DNA from: Symsagittifera roscoffensis
Taxonomy: Eukaryota > Xenacoelomorpha > Acoela > Convolutidae
Assembly: GCF_963678635.1 (NCBI RefSeq)
Contig: NC_087065.1
Span: 5,977,209-6,041,208 of the forward strand
DNA length: 64,000 nucleotides
Direction of reading: 5' to 3'
Shown piece by piece: positions 1 through 11,885 of the stretch. The notes under the pieces were generated by a model. That model saw only the letters and a list, made by a program, of their open reading frames with translations. It searched no databases and had not been told where the DNA came from. Position 1 is the first letter of the stretch, and every line of letters starts with the position of its first letter. A program made the position numbers and the translations under genes.

Positions 1-375
1 TTGAGATACTTTACTAAAATTTACTCAATTCATTATGCTGGAAGTGGAATAAAAAGTCAATATTTTTTACTCATGGCATTTTCGATGTTCTGTTATGAGA
101 AAGCAAAAAAAATTTTGCGCCCTTATCTTCTTCACCTTAAAACCAAACCAATTTTATGTAGATTTTTTCTTCAATTTATGAATAGATTAAGTCCATGTTT
201 TTTTGCTTCGATTTAAATTTTTACTACAAACATTTAATTTCTTCGAATTTCATCTAAAAACCTCTAATCGGAACAAAACTCTTCTTTGTTTTCACTGTCT
301 GTTACTTTCACGGTTAAAACAAACAAAAGCTTGCTTTCTTTGGAAAAATGCATAATTTTTCTTTTCGGAGTTCCC

Positions 376-382
376 CGCTCCT

Positions 383-429
<47 letters not shown>

Positions 430-449
430 GCCGATTGCGCCCCAAGAGC
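376..449 (-). tRNA. tRNA-Asn(GTT), position 8 changed
   Basis: All stems and the GTT loop are intact. T8, nearly universal in tRNAs and the first base of the A box, is G. Confidence 0.75.
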
Positions 450-943
450 TGAAAACTTGTCTAATCTCCTTAAAAATCAACCATGTAAGTAAATTGACAT
501 TTGTGCAGGTGAAATGACATCAAAAACAGTTTCTTTTTTCAAATGTTTCTCTTCCCACACTAGGGGACAATTTTGAGATACCTTACTAAAATTTACTCAA
601 TTCATTATGCTGGAAGTGGAATAGAAAGTTAATATTTTTTACTCAAGGCATTTTCGATGTTCTGTTATGAGAAAGCGAAGAACTTGGCGCCCTTATCTTC
701 TTCATCTTAAAACCAAACATATTTTATGTTGATTTTTCCTTCAATTTATGAATAGATTAAGTCCATGTTTTTTTCTCTTCGATTTAAATTTTTACAAACA
801 TTTAATTTCTTCGAATTTCATCTAAAAACCTCTAATCGGAACAAAACTCTTCTTTGTTTTCACTGTCTGTTACTTTCACGGTTAAAACAAACAAAAGCTT
901 ATTTTCTTTGGAAAAATGCATAATTTTTCCTTTCGGAGTTCCC

Positions 944-950
944 CGCTCCT

Positions 951-997
<47 letters not shown>

Positions 998-1017
998 GCC
1001 GATTGCGCCCCAAGAGC
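944..1017 (-). tRNA. tRNA-Asn(GTT), position 8 changed
   Basis: Same T8 to G change as the previous copy; otherwise the consensus sequence. Confidence 0.75.
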
Positions 1018-1511
1018 TGAAAACTTGTCTAATCTCCTTAAAAATCAACCATGTAAGTAAATTGACATTTGTGCAGGTGAAATGACATCAAAAACAGTTT
1101 CTTTTTTCAAATGTTTCTCTTCCCACACTAGGGGACAATTTTGAGATACTTTACTAAAATTTACTCAATTCATTATGCTGGAAGTGGAATAGAAAGTTAA
1201 TATTTTTTACTCAAGGCATTTTCGATGTTCTGTTATGAGAAAGCGAAGAACTTGGCGCCCTTATCTTCTTCATCTTAAAACCAAACATATTTTATGTTGA
1301 TTTTTCCTTCAATTTATGAATAGATTAAGTCCATGTTTTTTTCTCTTCGATTTAAATTTTTACAAACATTTAATTTCTTCGAATTTCATCTAAAAACCTC
1401 TAATCGGAACAAAACTCTTCTTTGTTTTCACTGTCTGTTACTTTCACGGTTAAAACAAACAAAAGCTTGCTTTCTTTGGAAAAATGCATAATTTTTCCTT
1501 TCGGAGTTCCC

Positions 1512-1518
1512 CGCTCCT

Positions 1519-1565
<47 letters not shown>

Positions 1566-1585
1566 GCCGATTGCGCCACAAAAGC
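1512..1585 (-). tRNA. tRNA-Asn(GTT), near-consensus
   Basis: Only C4 to T in the acceptor stem, which still pairs with G69 as G-U. Confidence 0.85.
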
Positions 1586-2085
1586 TCACAGTTTGTCTAA
1601 TCTCCTGAAAATCAATCATGTAAGTAAATTGACATTTGTGCATGTGAATTGACATCAACAACAGTTTCTTTTTTCAAATGTTTCGCTTCCCTTAATAGGG
1701 GAAGATTTTGAGATACTTTACTAAAATTTACTCAATTCATTATGCTGGAAGTGGACTAAAAAATTAATACATTTTTTACCCAAGGCATTTTCGATGTTCT
1801 GTTATGAGAAAGCAAAAAAAATTTTGCGCCCTTATCTTCTTCACCTTAAAACCAAACCAATTTTATGTAGATTTTTTCTTCAATTTATGAATAGATTAAG
1901 TCCATGTTTTTTTTGCTTCGATTTAAATTTTTACTACAAACATTTAATTTCTTCGAATTTCATCTAAAAACCTCTAATCGGAACAAAACTCTTCTTTGTT
2001 TTCACTGTCTGTTACTTTCACGGTTAAAACAAACAAAAGCTTGCTTTCTTTGGAAAAATGCATAATCTTTCCTTTCGGAGTTCCA

Positions 2086-2092
2086 CACTCCT

Positions 2093-2133
<41 letters not shown>

Positions 2134-2159
2134 ACGCTAGCCGATTGCGCCACAAGAGC
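2086..2159 (-). tRNA. tRNA-Asn(GTT), near-consensus
   Basis: C72 to T and C25 to T; both turn G-C pairs into G-U wobbles. The weakened 1-72 pair may matter for charging. Confidence 0.75.
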
Positions 2160-2655
2160 TGAAAGTTTGTCTAATCTCCTTAAAACCAATCATGTAAGTA
2201 AATTGACATTTGTGCATGTGAATTGACATCAACAACAGTTTCTTTTTTCAAATGTTTCGCTTCCCATAATAGGGGAAGATTTTGAGATACTTTACTAAAA
2301 TTTACTCAATTCATTATGCTGGAAGTGGACTAAAAAACTAATACATTTTTTACCCAAGGCATTTTCGATGTTCTGTTATGAGAAAGCAAAAAAAATTTTG
2401 CGCCCTTATCTTCTTCACCTTAAAACCAAACCAATTTTATGTAGATTTTTTCTTCAATTTATGAATAGATTAAGTCCATGTTTTTTTGTTTCGATTTAAA
2501 TTTTTACAAACATTTAATTTCTTCGAATTTCATCTAAAAACCTCTAATCGGAACAAAACTCTTCTTTGTTTTCACTGTCTGTTACTTTCACGGTTAAAAC
2601 AAACAAAAGCTTGCTTTCTTTGGAAAAATGCATAATTTTTCCTTTCGGAGTTCCC

Positions 2656-2662
2656 CGCTCCT

Positions 2663-2702
<40 letters not shown>

Positions 2703-2729
2703 AGCGCTAGCCGATTGCGCCACAAAAGC
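2656..2729 (-). tRNA. tRNA-Asn(GTT), near-consensus
   Basis: G26 to T between the D and anticodon stems, and C4 to T (wobble). Promoter boxes intact. Confidence 0.78.
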
Positions 2730-3228
2730 TCACAGTTTGTCTAATCTCCTGAAAATCAATCATGTAAGTAAATTGACATTTGTGCATGTGAATTGACATC
2801 AACAACAGTTTCTTTTTTCAAATGTTTCGCTTCCCATAATAGGGGAAGATTTTGAGATACTTTACTAAAATTTACTCAATTCATTATGCTGGAAGTGGAC
2901 TAAAAAATTAATACATTTTTTACCCAAGGCATTTTCGATGTTCTGTTATGAGAAAGCAAAAAAAATTTTGCGCCCTTATCTTCTTCACCTTAAAACCAAA
3001 CCAATTTTATGTAGATTTTTTCTTCAATTTATGAATAGATTAAGTCCATGTTTTTTTGCTTCGATTTAAATTTTTACTACAAACATTTAATTTCTTCGAA
3101 TTTCATCTAAAAACCTCTAATCGGAACAAAACTCTTCTTTGTTTTCATTGTCTGTTACTTTCACGGTTAAAACAAACGAAATCTTGCTTTCTTTGGAAAA
3201 ATGCATAATCTTTCCTTTCGGAGTTGCA

Positions 3229-3302
3229 CGCTCCTGGGTGGGCTTGAACCACCAACTTTTCGGTTAACAGCCGAACGCGCCAGCCGATTGCGCCAAAAGA
3301 GC
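3229..3302 (-). tRNA. tRNA-Asn(GTT), mildly damaged acceptor
   Basis: G7 to T leaves position 66 unpaired at the base of the acceptor stem; A21 to G and G45 to A lie in loops. Confidence 0.65.
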
Positions 3303-3793
3303 TGAAAGTTAGTCAAATCTCCTTAAAATCAACCATGTAAAAAAATTGACATAAGTGCAGGTGAATTGACATCAAAAACAGTTTCTTTTTTTGAATGTTT
3401 CGCTTCCCATACTAGGGGACAATTTTGAGATACTTTACAAAAATTTACTCAATTCATTAAGCTGGAAGTGGACTAAAAAGTTAATATTTTTTACCCACGG
3501 CATTTTCGATGTTCTGTTATGAGAAAGCGAAGAATTTTGCGCCCTTATCTTCTTCACCTTAAAACCAAACCAATTTTATGTTGATTTTTTATTCAATTTA
3601 TGAATAGATTAAAACCATGTTTTTTTGCTTCGATTTAAATTGTTACAAACATTTAATTTCTTCAAATTTCATCTAAAACCTCTTATCGGAACAAAACTCT
3701 TCTTTGTTTTCTCAATCTGTTACTATCACGGTTAAAACAAACAAAAGCTTGCTTTCTTTGGAAAAATGCATAAATATTCCTTTCGGAGTTGCA

Positions 3794-3813
3794 CGCTCCT
3801 GGGTTGGCTTGAT

Positions 3814-3845
<32 letters not shown>

Positions 3846-3867
3846 CAGCCGATTGCGCCACAAGAGC
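3794..3867 (-). pseudogene. tRNA-Asn(GTT)-like, B box damaged
   Basis: T54 to A and C62 to A hit the T arm and B box, breaking pair 52-62. The rest of the body is intact, with A21 to G. Confidence 0.65.
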
Positions 3868-4359
3868 TGAAAGTTAGTCTAGTCTCCTTAAAATCAACCA
3901 TGTAAGTAAATTGACATTTGTGCAGGTGAATTGACATCAAAAACGGTTTCTTTTTTCAAATGTTTCGCTTCCCATACTAGGGGACAATTTTGAGATACTT
4001 TACTAAAATTTACTCAATTCATTATGCTGGAAGTGGGCTAAAAAGTTAATATTTTTTACCCAAGGCATTTTCGATGTTCTGTTATGAGAAAGCGACGAAT
4101 TTTGCGCCCTTATCTTCTTCAACTTAAAACCAAACCAATTTTATGTTGATTTTTTCTTCAATTTATGAATAGATTAAAACCATGTTTTTTTGCTTCGATT
4201 TAAATTTTTACAAACATTTAATTTCTTCGAATTTCATCTAAAAACCTCTAAGCGGAACAAAACTCTTCTTGGTTTTCACTGTCTGTTACTTTCAAGGTTA
4301 AGACAAACAAAAGCTTGCTTTCTTTGGAAAAATGCATAATTATTCCTTTCGGAGATGCA

Positions 4360-4366
4360 CGCTCCT

Positions 4367-4400
<34 letters not shown>

Positions 4401-4433
4401 TCCGAACGCGCTAGCTGATTGCGCCACAAGCGC
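4360..4433 (-). pseudogene. tRNA-Asn(GTT)-like, damaged
   Basis: C32 to A in the anticodon loop, loss of the conserved G18, and T3 to G, which breaks pair 3-70. Confidence 0.65.
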
Positions 4434-4930
4434 TGTAATATTGTCGAATCTCCTTAAAATCAATCATGTAAGTAAATTGACATTTGTGCATGTGAATTGA
4501 CAACAACAACAACAGTTTCTTTTTTTCAAATGTTTCGCTTCCTATACTAGGGGACGATTTGAAGATACTTTACTAAAGTTTACTCAATTCATTATGCTGG
4601 AAGTGGACTAAAATATCAATATATTTTTTATCCAAGGCATTTTCGATGTTCTGCTATGAGAAAGCAAAGAATTTTGCGCCCTTACTTCTTCACCTTAAAA
4701 CCAAACCAATTTTATGTAGATTTTTTCTTCAATTTATGAATAGATTAAGTCCATGTTTTTTTGTTTCGATTTAAATTTTTACAAACATTTAATTTCTTCG
4801 AATTTCATCTAAAAACCTCTAATCGGAACAAAACTCTTCTTTGTTTTCATTGTCTGTTACTTTCACGGTTAAAACAAACGAAAGCTTGCTTTCTTTGGAA
4901 AAATGCATAATCTTTCCTTTCGGAGTTGCA

Positions 4931-5004
4931 CGCTCCTGGGTGGGCTTGAACCACCAACTTTTCAGTTAACAGCCGAACGCGCCAGCCGATTGCGCCAAAA
5001 GAGC
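4931..5004 (-). tRNA. tRNA-Asn(GTT), mildly damaged acceptor
   Basis: G7 to T breaks pair 7-66; C40 to T gives a G-U in the anticodon stem; A21 to G and G45 to A in loops. Confidence 0.62.
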
Positions 5005-5496
5005 TGAAAGTTAGTCAAATCTCCTTAAAATCAACCATGTAAAAAAATTGACATAAGTGCAGGTGAATTGACAACAAAAACAGTTTCTTTTTTTGAATGT
5101 TTCGCTTCCCATACTAGGGGACAATTTTGAGATACTTTACTAAAATTTACTCAATTCATTAAGCTGGAAGTGGACTAAAAAGTTAATATTTTTTACCCAC
5201 GGCATTTTCGATGTTCTGTTATGAGAAAGCAAAGAATTTCGCGACCTCATCTTCTTCACCTTAAAACCAAACCAACTTTATGTAGATTTTTTCTTCAATT
5301 TATGAATAGATTCAGTCCATGTTTTTTTGTTTCGATTTAAATTTTTACAAACATTTAATTTCTTCAAATTTCATCCAAAAACCTCTAATCGGAACAAAAC
5401 TCTTCTTTGTTTTCATTGTCTGTTACTTTCACGGTTAAAACAAACGAAAGCTTGCTTTCTTTGGAAAAATGCATAATTATTCCTTTCGTAGTTGCA

Positions 5497-5503
5497 CGCT
5501 CCT

Positions 5504-5548
<45 letters not shown>

Positions 5549-5570
5549 CAGCCGATTGCGCCACAAGAGC
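5497..5570 (-). tRNA. tRNA-Asn(GTT), near-consensus
   Basis: Only A21 to G. This is the last copy before the Helitron; the next copy, at 9990, is 567 bp away once the insertion is discounted. Confidence 0.87.
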
Positions 5571-6242
5571 TGAAAGTTAGTCAAATCTCCTTAAAATCAA
5601 CCATGTATAAAAAAATTGACTTTAGTGCAGGTGAATTGACATCAAAAACAGTTTCTTTTTTCGAATGTTTCGCTTCCCATACTAGGGGACAATTTTGAGA
5701 TACTTTACTAAAATTTACTCAATTCATTAAGCTGGAAGTGGACTAAAAAGTTAATATTTTTTACCCACGGCATTTTTGATGTTCTGTTATGAGAAAGCGA
5801 AGAATTTTGCGCCCGTATCTTCTTCACCTTAAAACCAAACCAATTTTATGTTGATTTTTTCTTCAATTTATGAATAGATTAAAACCATGTTTTTTTGCTT
5901 CGATTTAAATTGTTACAAACATTTAATTTCTTCAAATCTATTATATATTTAAATGCGGGCTTCACTATCTCGCCATGTTTAAGCTTTTTCAACGTATTAT
6001 TTTTGCATGTTTAAGCTATATCGTATATTGCAATGGTTAAGATTTTTTTTTCGATTTTCCAATTTGGTTTTTTTGTGGTTATTTTACCGAGTTTAAGTTA
6101 AGCAGCCCAATATCGAATTAGGGGTTGCGAATTTGGCATCCAATTTTGAATGCCCGAATCATTTTAGTTAACGAGATAAGACAATTTTTGAGATTTTTTC
6201 AAAAATTTTCAGAAATTTCAAATAACAAAATGTTATTTGAAG

Positions 6243-6377
6243 TTCGCGATGTTTGAGAGTACTCCGACAGGACCTAACTACACAGTTGAGAATTTCAGAT
6301 TTTTAAAAACTAATAATAATTTAAGTTTTCTGAAAAATTTTGAAAAAATCACAAAAAACGTCATATCTCGAAAACTA
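6243..6377 (-). repeat. Inverted minisatellite unit
   Basis: This stretch is the reverse complement of the units that follow; it reads from the GAGTACTC block back to the CGAGATATGACG block. Together with the next units it can form a long inverted repeat at the left edge of the minisatellite. Confidence 0.8.
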
Positions 6378-6399
6378 AATGTTATTTAACAAAATGTTC

Positions 6400-9300
6400 T
6401 GAAGTTCCCAACCCTGTAGTTAGGTGCTGTCGGAGTACTCTAAGGAGTTACAAATCTTGCCTCCAAATATGACTGTTCAAATCCTTGTAGTTTTCGAGAT
6501 ATGACGTTTTTTGTGATTTTTTCAAAAAAATTTTGAATTTTTTTTTCGCAAAATCTAAAATTCCCAACCGTGTATTTGGGTCCTGTCAGAGTAATCTCAA
6601 AGATTGTGAATCTTGCCTCCAAATATGACTGCTCAATTCTTTGTAGTTTTCGAGATATGACGTTTTTTGTGAATTTTTCAAAATTTTTCAGAAAACAAAT
6701 TATTATTAGTTTTTAAAAATCTGAAATTCTAAACTCTGTAGTTAGGTCCTGTCGGAGTACTCTCAAACATCGCGAATCTTGCCTCCAAATTTGATTGCTC
6801 AATTCTTTGTAGTTTTCGAGATATGACGTTTTTTGTGATTTTTTCAAAATTTTTCAGAAAACTTAAATTATTATTAGTTTTTAAAAATCTGAAATTCTCA
6901 ACTCTGTAGTTAGGTCCTGTCGGAGTACTCTCAAACATCGCGAATCTTGCCTCCAAATTTGATTGCTCAATTCTTTGTAGTTTTCGAGATATGCCGTTTT
7001 TTGTGATTTTTTCAAAATTTTTCAGAAAACTTAATAATTAATAGTTTTTAAAAATCTGAAATTCCCAACCCTGTAGTTAGGTCCTGTCGGAGTACTCTCA
7101 AAGATTGCGAATCTTGCCTCCAAGTATGACTGCTCAATTCTTTGTAGTTTTCGAGATATGACGTTTTTTGTGATTTTTTCAAAATTTTTCAGAAAACTTA
7201 AATTATTATTAGTTTTTAAAAATCTGAAATTCTCAACTGTGCAGTTAGGTCCTGTCGGAGTACTCTCAAACATCGCGAATCTTGCCTCCAAATTTGATTG
7301 CTCAATTCTTTGTAGTTTTCGAGATATGACGTTTTTTGTGATTTTTTCAAAATTTTTCAGAAAACTTAATAATTAATAGTTTTTAAAAATCTGAAATTCC
7401 CAACCCTGTAGTTAGGTCCTGTCGGAGTACTCTCAAAGATTGCGAATCTTGCCTCCAAGTATGACTGCTCAATTCTTTGTAGTTTTCGAGATATGACGTT
7501 TTTTGCGATTTTTTCAAAATTTTTCAGAAAACTTGAATTAGTTCTTTTCTTTAAAAATCTGAAATTCCCAACACTGTAGTTAGGTCCTGTCGGAGTACTC
7601 TCAAACATCGCGAATCTTGCCTCCAAATTTGATTGCTCAATTCTTTGTAGTTTTCGAGATATGACGTTTTTTGTGATTTTTTCAAAATTTTTCAGAAAAC
7701 TTAATAATTAATAGTTTTTAAAAATCTGAAATTCTCAACTCTGTAGTTAGGTCCTGTCGGAGTACTCTCAAACATCGCGAATCTTGCCTCCAAATTTGAC
7801 TGCTCAATTCTTTGTAGTTTTCGAGATATGACGTTTTTTGTGATTTTTTCAAAATTTTTCAGAAAACTTAATAATTAATAGTTTTTAAAAATCTGAAATT
7901 CCCAACCCTGTAGTTAGGTCCTGTCGGAGTACTCTCAAAGATTGCGAATCTTGCCTCCAAGTATGACTGCTCAATTCTTTGTAATTTTCGAGATATGACG
8001 TTTTTTGTGATTTTTTCAAAATTTTTCAGAAAACTTAATAATTATTAGTTTTCAAAAATCTGAAATTCCCAACCCTGTAGTTAGGTCATGTCGGAGTACT
8101 CTCAAAGATTGCGAATCTTGCCTCCAAGTATGACTGGTCAATTCTTTGTAGTTTTCGAGATATGACGTTTTTTGCGATTTTTTTAAAATTTTTCAGAAAA
8201 CTTGAATTAGTTCTTTTCTTTAAAAATCTGAAATTCCCAACCCTGTAGTTAGGTCCTGTCAGAGTACTCTCAAGGATTGCAAATCTTGTCTCCAAATATG
8301 ACTGCTCAATTCTTTGTAATTTTCGAGATATGACGTTTTTTGTGATTTTTTCAAAATTTTTCAGAAAACTTAATAATTATTAGTTTTCAAAAATCTGAAA
8401 TTCCCAACCCTGTAGTTAGGTCCTGTCAGAGTACTCTCAAGGATTGCAAATCTTGTCTCCAAATATGACTGCTCAATTCTTTGTAGTTTTCGAGATATGA
8501 CGTTTTTTGTGATTTTTTCAAAATTTTTCAGAAAACTTAAATTATTATTAGTTTTTAAAAATCTGAAATTCCCAACCCTGTAGTTAGGTGCTGTCGGCGT
8601 ACTCTCAAAGATTGCGAATCTCGCCTCCAAGTATGATTGCTCAATTCTCAAGTCTTTCTGGTTTTCGAGATATGACATTTTTTGCGATTTTTTCAAAATT
8701 TTTCAGAAAACTTGAATTATTTCTATTCTTTAAAATCTGAAATTCCCAACCCTGTAGTTAGGTGCTGTCGGCGTACTCTCAAAGATTGCGAATCTCACCT
8801 CTAAGTATGATTGCTCAATTCTCAAGTCTTTCTGGTTTTCGAGATATGACATTTTTTGCGATTTTTTCAAAATTTTTCAGAAAACTTGAATTATTTCTAT
8901 TCTTTAAAATCTGAAATTCCCAACCCTGTAGTTAGGTCCTGTCAAAGTACTCTCAAAGATTGCAAATCTCGCCTCCAAGTATGATTGCTCAATTCTCAAG
9001 TCTTTCTGGTTTTCGAGATATGACGTTTTTTGCGATTTTTTCAAAATTTTTCAGAAAACTTGAATTATTTCTATTCTTTAAAATCTGAAATTCCCAACCC
9101 TGTAGTTAGGTCCTGTCAAAGTACTCTCAAGGATTGCAAATCTTGCCTCCAAATATCACTGCTCAATTCTGTATAGTTTTCGAGATGTGACGTTTTTTTG
9201 TGATTTTTTCAAGATTTTCAGAAAGTTATAATTAATTATTTTTCAAAATTTGAAATTCCCAACTCTGTAGTTCGGTGTTGTCAGGGTACTCTAAAGAGTT

Positions 9301-9800
9301 GCAAGTCTTGCCACAAGCGACTGCTAAACGCGACTGCTCAAATGCTTTTAGTTTCCGAGATGTGACGTTTTTCGATTTTTTCAAAACTTCTCAAAGAACT
9401 AATCCACAAAAAAAATCAAAAAATTTGAAACTACTAACTTGATGAAGATACAACCTTATTTTCAGCGTACACCCAGGCGTCTCAAATCCTGCCTCTTAAT
9501 ATGAATGCTCAAATCCTTTTAGTTTCAGAGATAAGACGTTTTTTCAATTTTTTTTTCGGGAATCTTAGGTTTGAAAAATTTCACAAAATTTTGGATTCCT
9601 AACCCTATAGTAGGGTGCTCTCAGGGACTCTCAGTGGTTGCAAATCTGGCTTCCAAATTTCTCCAGAGGCCCATTAAGTTTTCGAGATGACGCTTTTAAA
9701 ATGGGAATTAAAAAAATTAAAAGTTCGAATTCGAAATTACCAACCCTGTAATTGGGTGCAGTCAGAGTACACTTAAAGTTTGCAGATGTTGTTTCCAATA
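6400..9800. repeat. Helitron-internal minisatellite, 167-174 bp unit
   Basis: The marker GTTAGGTCCTGTCGGAGTAC begins at 6741, 6909, 7076, 7244, 7411, 7579, 7746, 7913, 8080, 8248, 8415 and 8583, mostly with steps of 167 or 168. It then recurs at 8757, 8931 and 9105 with steps of 174. From about 9240 the units become shorter and more diverged, and traces continue to about 9800. Every unit keeps a TTTTCGAGATATGACG block. The minus-strand ORFs of 60-108 codons in it are products of the repetition. No sign of a functional gene. Confidence 0.9.
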
Positions 9801-9837
9801 TATGCGATTTTTTCATGAATTGTCGAAAAATTTCGAA

Positions 9838-9850
9838 GCACCGAAGGTGC
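9838..9850 (+). other. Helitron 3' terminal hairpin
   Basis: GCACC-GAA-GGTGC, a perfect 5-bp stem with a 3-nt loop, 8 nt before the terminal CTAG. In Helitrons this hairpin marks the end of rolling-circle transposition. Confidence 0.85.
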
Positions 9851-9989
9851 GTTATTTGCTAGTTTCATCTAAAACCTCTTATCGGAACAAAACTCTTCTT
9901 TGTTTTCTCAATCTGTTACTTTGACGGTTAAAACAAACAAAAGCTTGCTTTCTTTGGAAAAATGCATAATTATTCCTTTCGGAGTTACA

Positions 9990-9996
9990 CGCTCCT

Positions 9997-10041
<45 letters not shown>

Positions 10042-10063
10042 CAGCCGATTGCGCCACAAGAGC
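9990..10063 (-). tRNA. tRNA-Asn(GTT), near-consensus
   Basis: Only A21 to G. First copy after the Helitron, in the unit the Helitron split. Confidence 0.87.
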
Positions 10064-10555
10064 TGAAAGTTAGTCTAGTCTCCTTAAAATCAACCATGTA
10101 AGTAAATTGACATTTGTGCAGGTGAATTGACATCAAAAACAGTTTCTTTTTTCAAATGTTTCGCTTCCCATACTAGGGGACAATTTTGAGATAATTTACT
10201 CAAATTTACTCAATTCATTATGCTGGAAGTGGGCTAAAAAGATAATATTTTTTACCCAAGGCATTTTCGATGTTCTCTTATGAGAAAGCGAAGAATTTTG
10301 CGCCCTTAACTTCTTCAACTTAAAACCAAACCAATTTTATGTTGATTTTTTCTTCAATTTATGAATAGATTAAAACCATGTTTTTTTGCTTCGATTTCAA
10401 TTTTTACAAACATTTAATTTCTTCGAATTTAATCTAAAAACCTCTAAGCGGAACAAAACTCTTCTTTGTTTTCACTGTCTGTTACTTTCAAGGTTAAGAC
10501 AAACAAAAGCTTGCTTTCTTTGGAAAAATGCATAATTATTCCTTTCGGAGATGCA

Positions 10556-10562
10556 CGCTTCT

Positions 10563-10609
<47 letters not shown>

Positions 10610-10629
10610 GCCGATTGCGCCACAAGAGC
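10556..10629 (-). tRNA. tRNA-Asn(GTT), one acceptor mismatch
   Basis: G69 to A leaves C4 unpaired; everything else is consensus. Confidence 0.68.
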
Positions 10630-11127
10630 TGTAATATTGACGAATCTCCTTAAAATCAATCATGTAAGTAAATTGACATTTGTGCATGTGAATTGACAAC
10701 AACAACAACAGTTTCTTTTTTTCAAATGTTTCGCTTCCTATACTAGGGAACGATTTTGAGAAACTTTACCAAAATTTACTCAATTCATTATGCTGGAAGT
10801 GGACTAAAAAATTAACATTTTTTTTACTCAAGGCATTTTCGATGTTCTGTTATGAGAAAGCAAAGAATTTTGCGCCCTCATCTTCTTCACCTTAAAACCA
10901 AACCAGTTTTATGTAGATTTTTTCTTCAATTTATGAATAGATTAAAACCATGTTTTTTTGCTTCGATTTAAATTCTTACAAACATTTAATTTCTTCGAAT
11001 TTCATCTAAAAACCTCTAAGCGGAACAAAACTCTTCTTTGTTTTCACTGTCTGTTACTTTCAAGGTTAAGACAAACAAAAGCTTGTTTTCTTTTGAAAAA
11101 TACATAATAATTCCTTTCGGAGTTGCA

Positions 11128-11201
11128 CGCTCCTGGGTGGGCTTGAACCACCGACCTTTCGGTTAACAGCCGAACACGCTAGCCGATTGCGCCACAAGAG
11201 C
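11128..11201 (-). tRNA. tRNA-Asn(GTT), near-consensus
   Basis: T48 to C in the variable loop and C25 to T (G-U in the D stem). Confidence 0.8.
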
Positions 11202-11811
11202 TGAAAGTTAGTCTACTCTCCTTAAAATCAATCATGTAAGTAAATTGACATTTGTGCAGGCGAATTGACATCAAAAACAGTTTCTTTTTTCAAATGTTTC
11301 GCTTCCCATACTAGGGGACGATTTTGAGATACTTTACTAAAAATTACTCAGTTTATTTTGCTGGAAGTGGACTAAAAAGTTAAAATTTTTTACCCAAGGC
11401 ATTTTCGATTATCTGTTATGAGAAAGAGAAGAAATTTGGGATCTTATCTTTTTCACCTTATAACCAAACCAATTTTTTTTTTAACCAAACCAAAAAGTTA
11501 ATATTTTTTACCCAAGGCATTTTTGATGTTCTGTTATGAGAAAGCGAAGAATTTTGCGCCCTTATCTTCTTCACCTTAAAACCAAATCAATTTTATGTTG
11601 ATTTTTTCTCCAATTTATGAATAGATTAAGTCCATGTTTTTTCGCTTCGATTTAAACTTTTACAAACATTTAATTTCTTCGATTTTCATCTAAAAACCTC
11701 TAATCGGAACAAAACTCTTCTTTGTTTTCACCGTCTGTTACTTTCACGGTTAAAACAAACAAAAGCTTGCTTTCTTGGAAAAAATGAATGATTATTCCTT
11801 TCGGAGTTGCA

Positions 11812-11885
11812 CGCTCCTGGGTGGGCTTGAACCACCAACCTTTCGGCTTACAGCCGAACGCGCTAGCCGATTGCGCCACAAGAGC
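11812..11885 (-). tRNA. tRNA with Tyr anticodon GTA on an Asn body
   Basis: The anticodon loop reads CTGTAAG, so positions 34-36 are GTA, the tyrosine anticodon. Acceptor, D, anticodon and T stems and both promoter boxes are those of the Asn consensus, including G73. A38 has become G, which could pair with C32 and shrink the loop. Whether it is charged with Asn, Tyr or nothing cannot be read from sequence. Confidence 0.8.

Larger units (their letters stand above)
1..5936 (-). repeat. tRNA-Asn tandem array, left arm
   Basis: Ten complete units of 565-574 bp, each with one minus-strand tRNA-like gene and about 490 bp of AT-rich spacer; the first unit is cut by the window edge. The spacers hold no conserved reading frame; the short ORFs that appear are interrupted at different points from unit to unit and run antisense through the tRNA. 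The arm ends abruptly at 5936, where a Helitron interrupts a unit. Most copies here carry one or more changes from the consensus tRNA found near 34000-46900. Confidence 0.95.
5937..9862 (+). mobile_element. Non-autonomous Helitron
   Basis: A 3926-bp insertion in one array unit with the marks of a Helitron. The 5' end is TC (TCTATTATATATTT) and the 3' end is CTAG. An 8-nt gap separates CTAG from the hairpin GCACC-GAA-GGTGC. It sits between host A (5936) and T (9863) with no target duplication and no terminal inverted repeats. The unit at about 3660-3690 provides the empty site: its sequence continues without a break across the same point. No Rep/helicase gene is present, so it must have been moved by enzymes from elsewhere. 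Most of the interior is a minisatellite. Positions 5941-6242 hold AT-rich sequence in which I see no gene. Confidence 0.85.

Noticed and set aside
1-216. A coding start at the window edge
   Set aside because: The ORF begins in the middle of an array unit and has the same composition as the spacer in every other unit.
480-580. A possible spliced-leader RNA on the plus strand: CATGTAAGT followed about 90 nt later by GATTTTGAG resembling an Sm site
   Set aside because: The GTAAGT donor is not kept: units read GTAAAAAAA (3337), GAAAGTAAA (18474), GTAATTAAA (20161) or GTAAGGAAA (26581). The upstream exon also drifts freely.
6440-8696. Minus-strand ORFs of 60-108 codons in the minisatellite with a repeated MEARFA peptide
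   Set aside because: They are translations of the 168-bp unit, whose length is a multiple of three only in some units; frames are lost whenever the period is 167.
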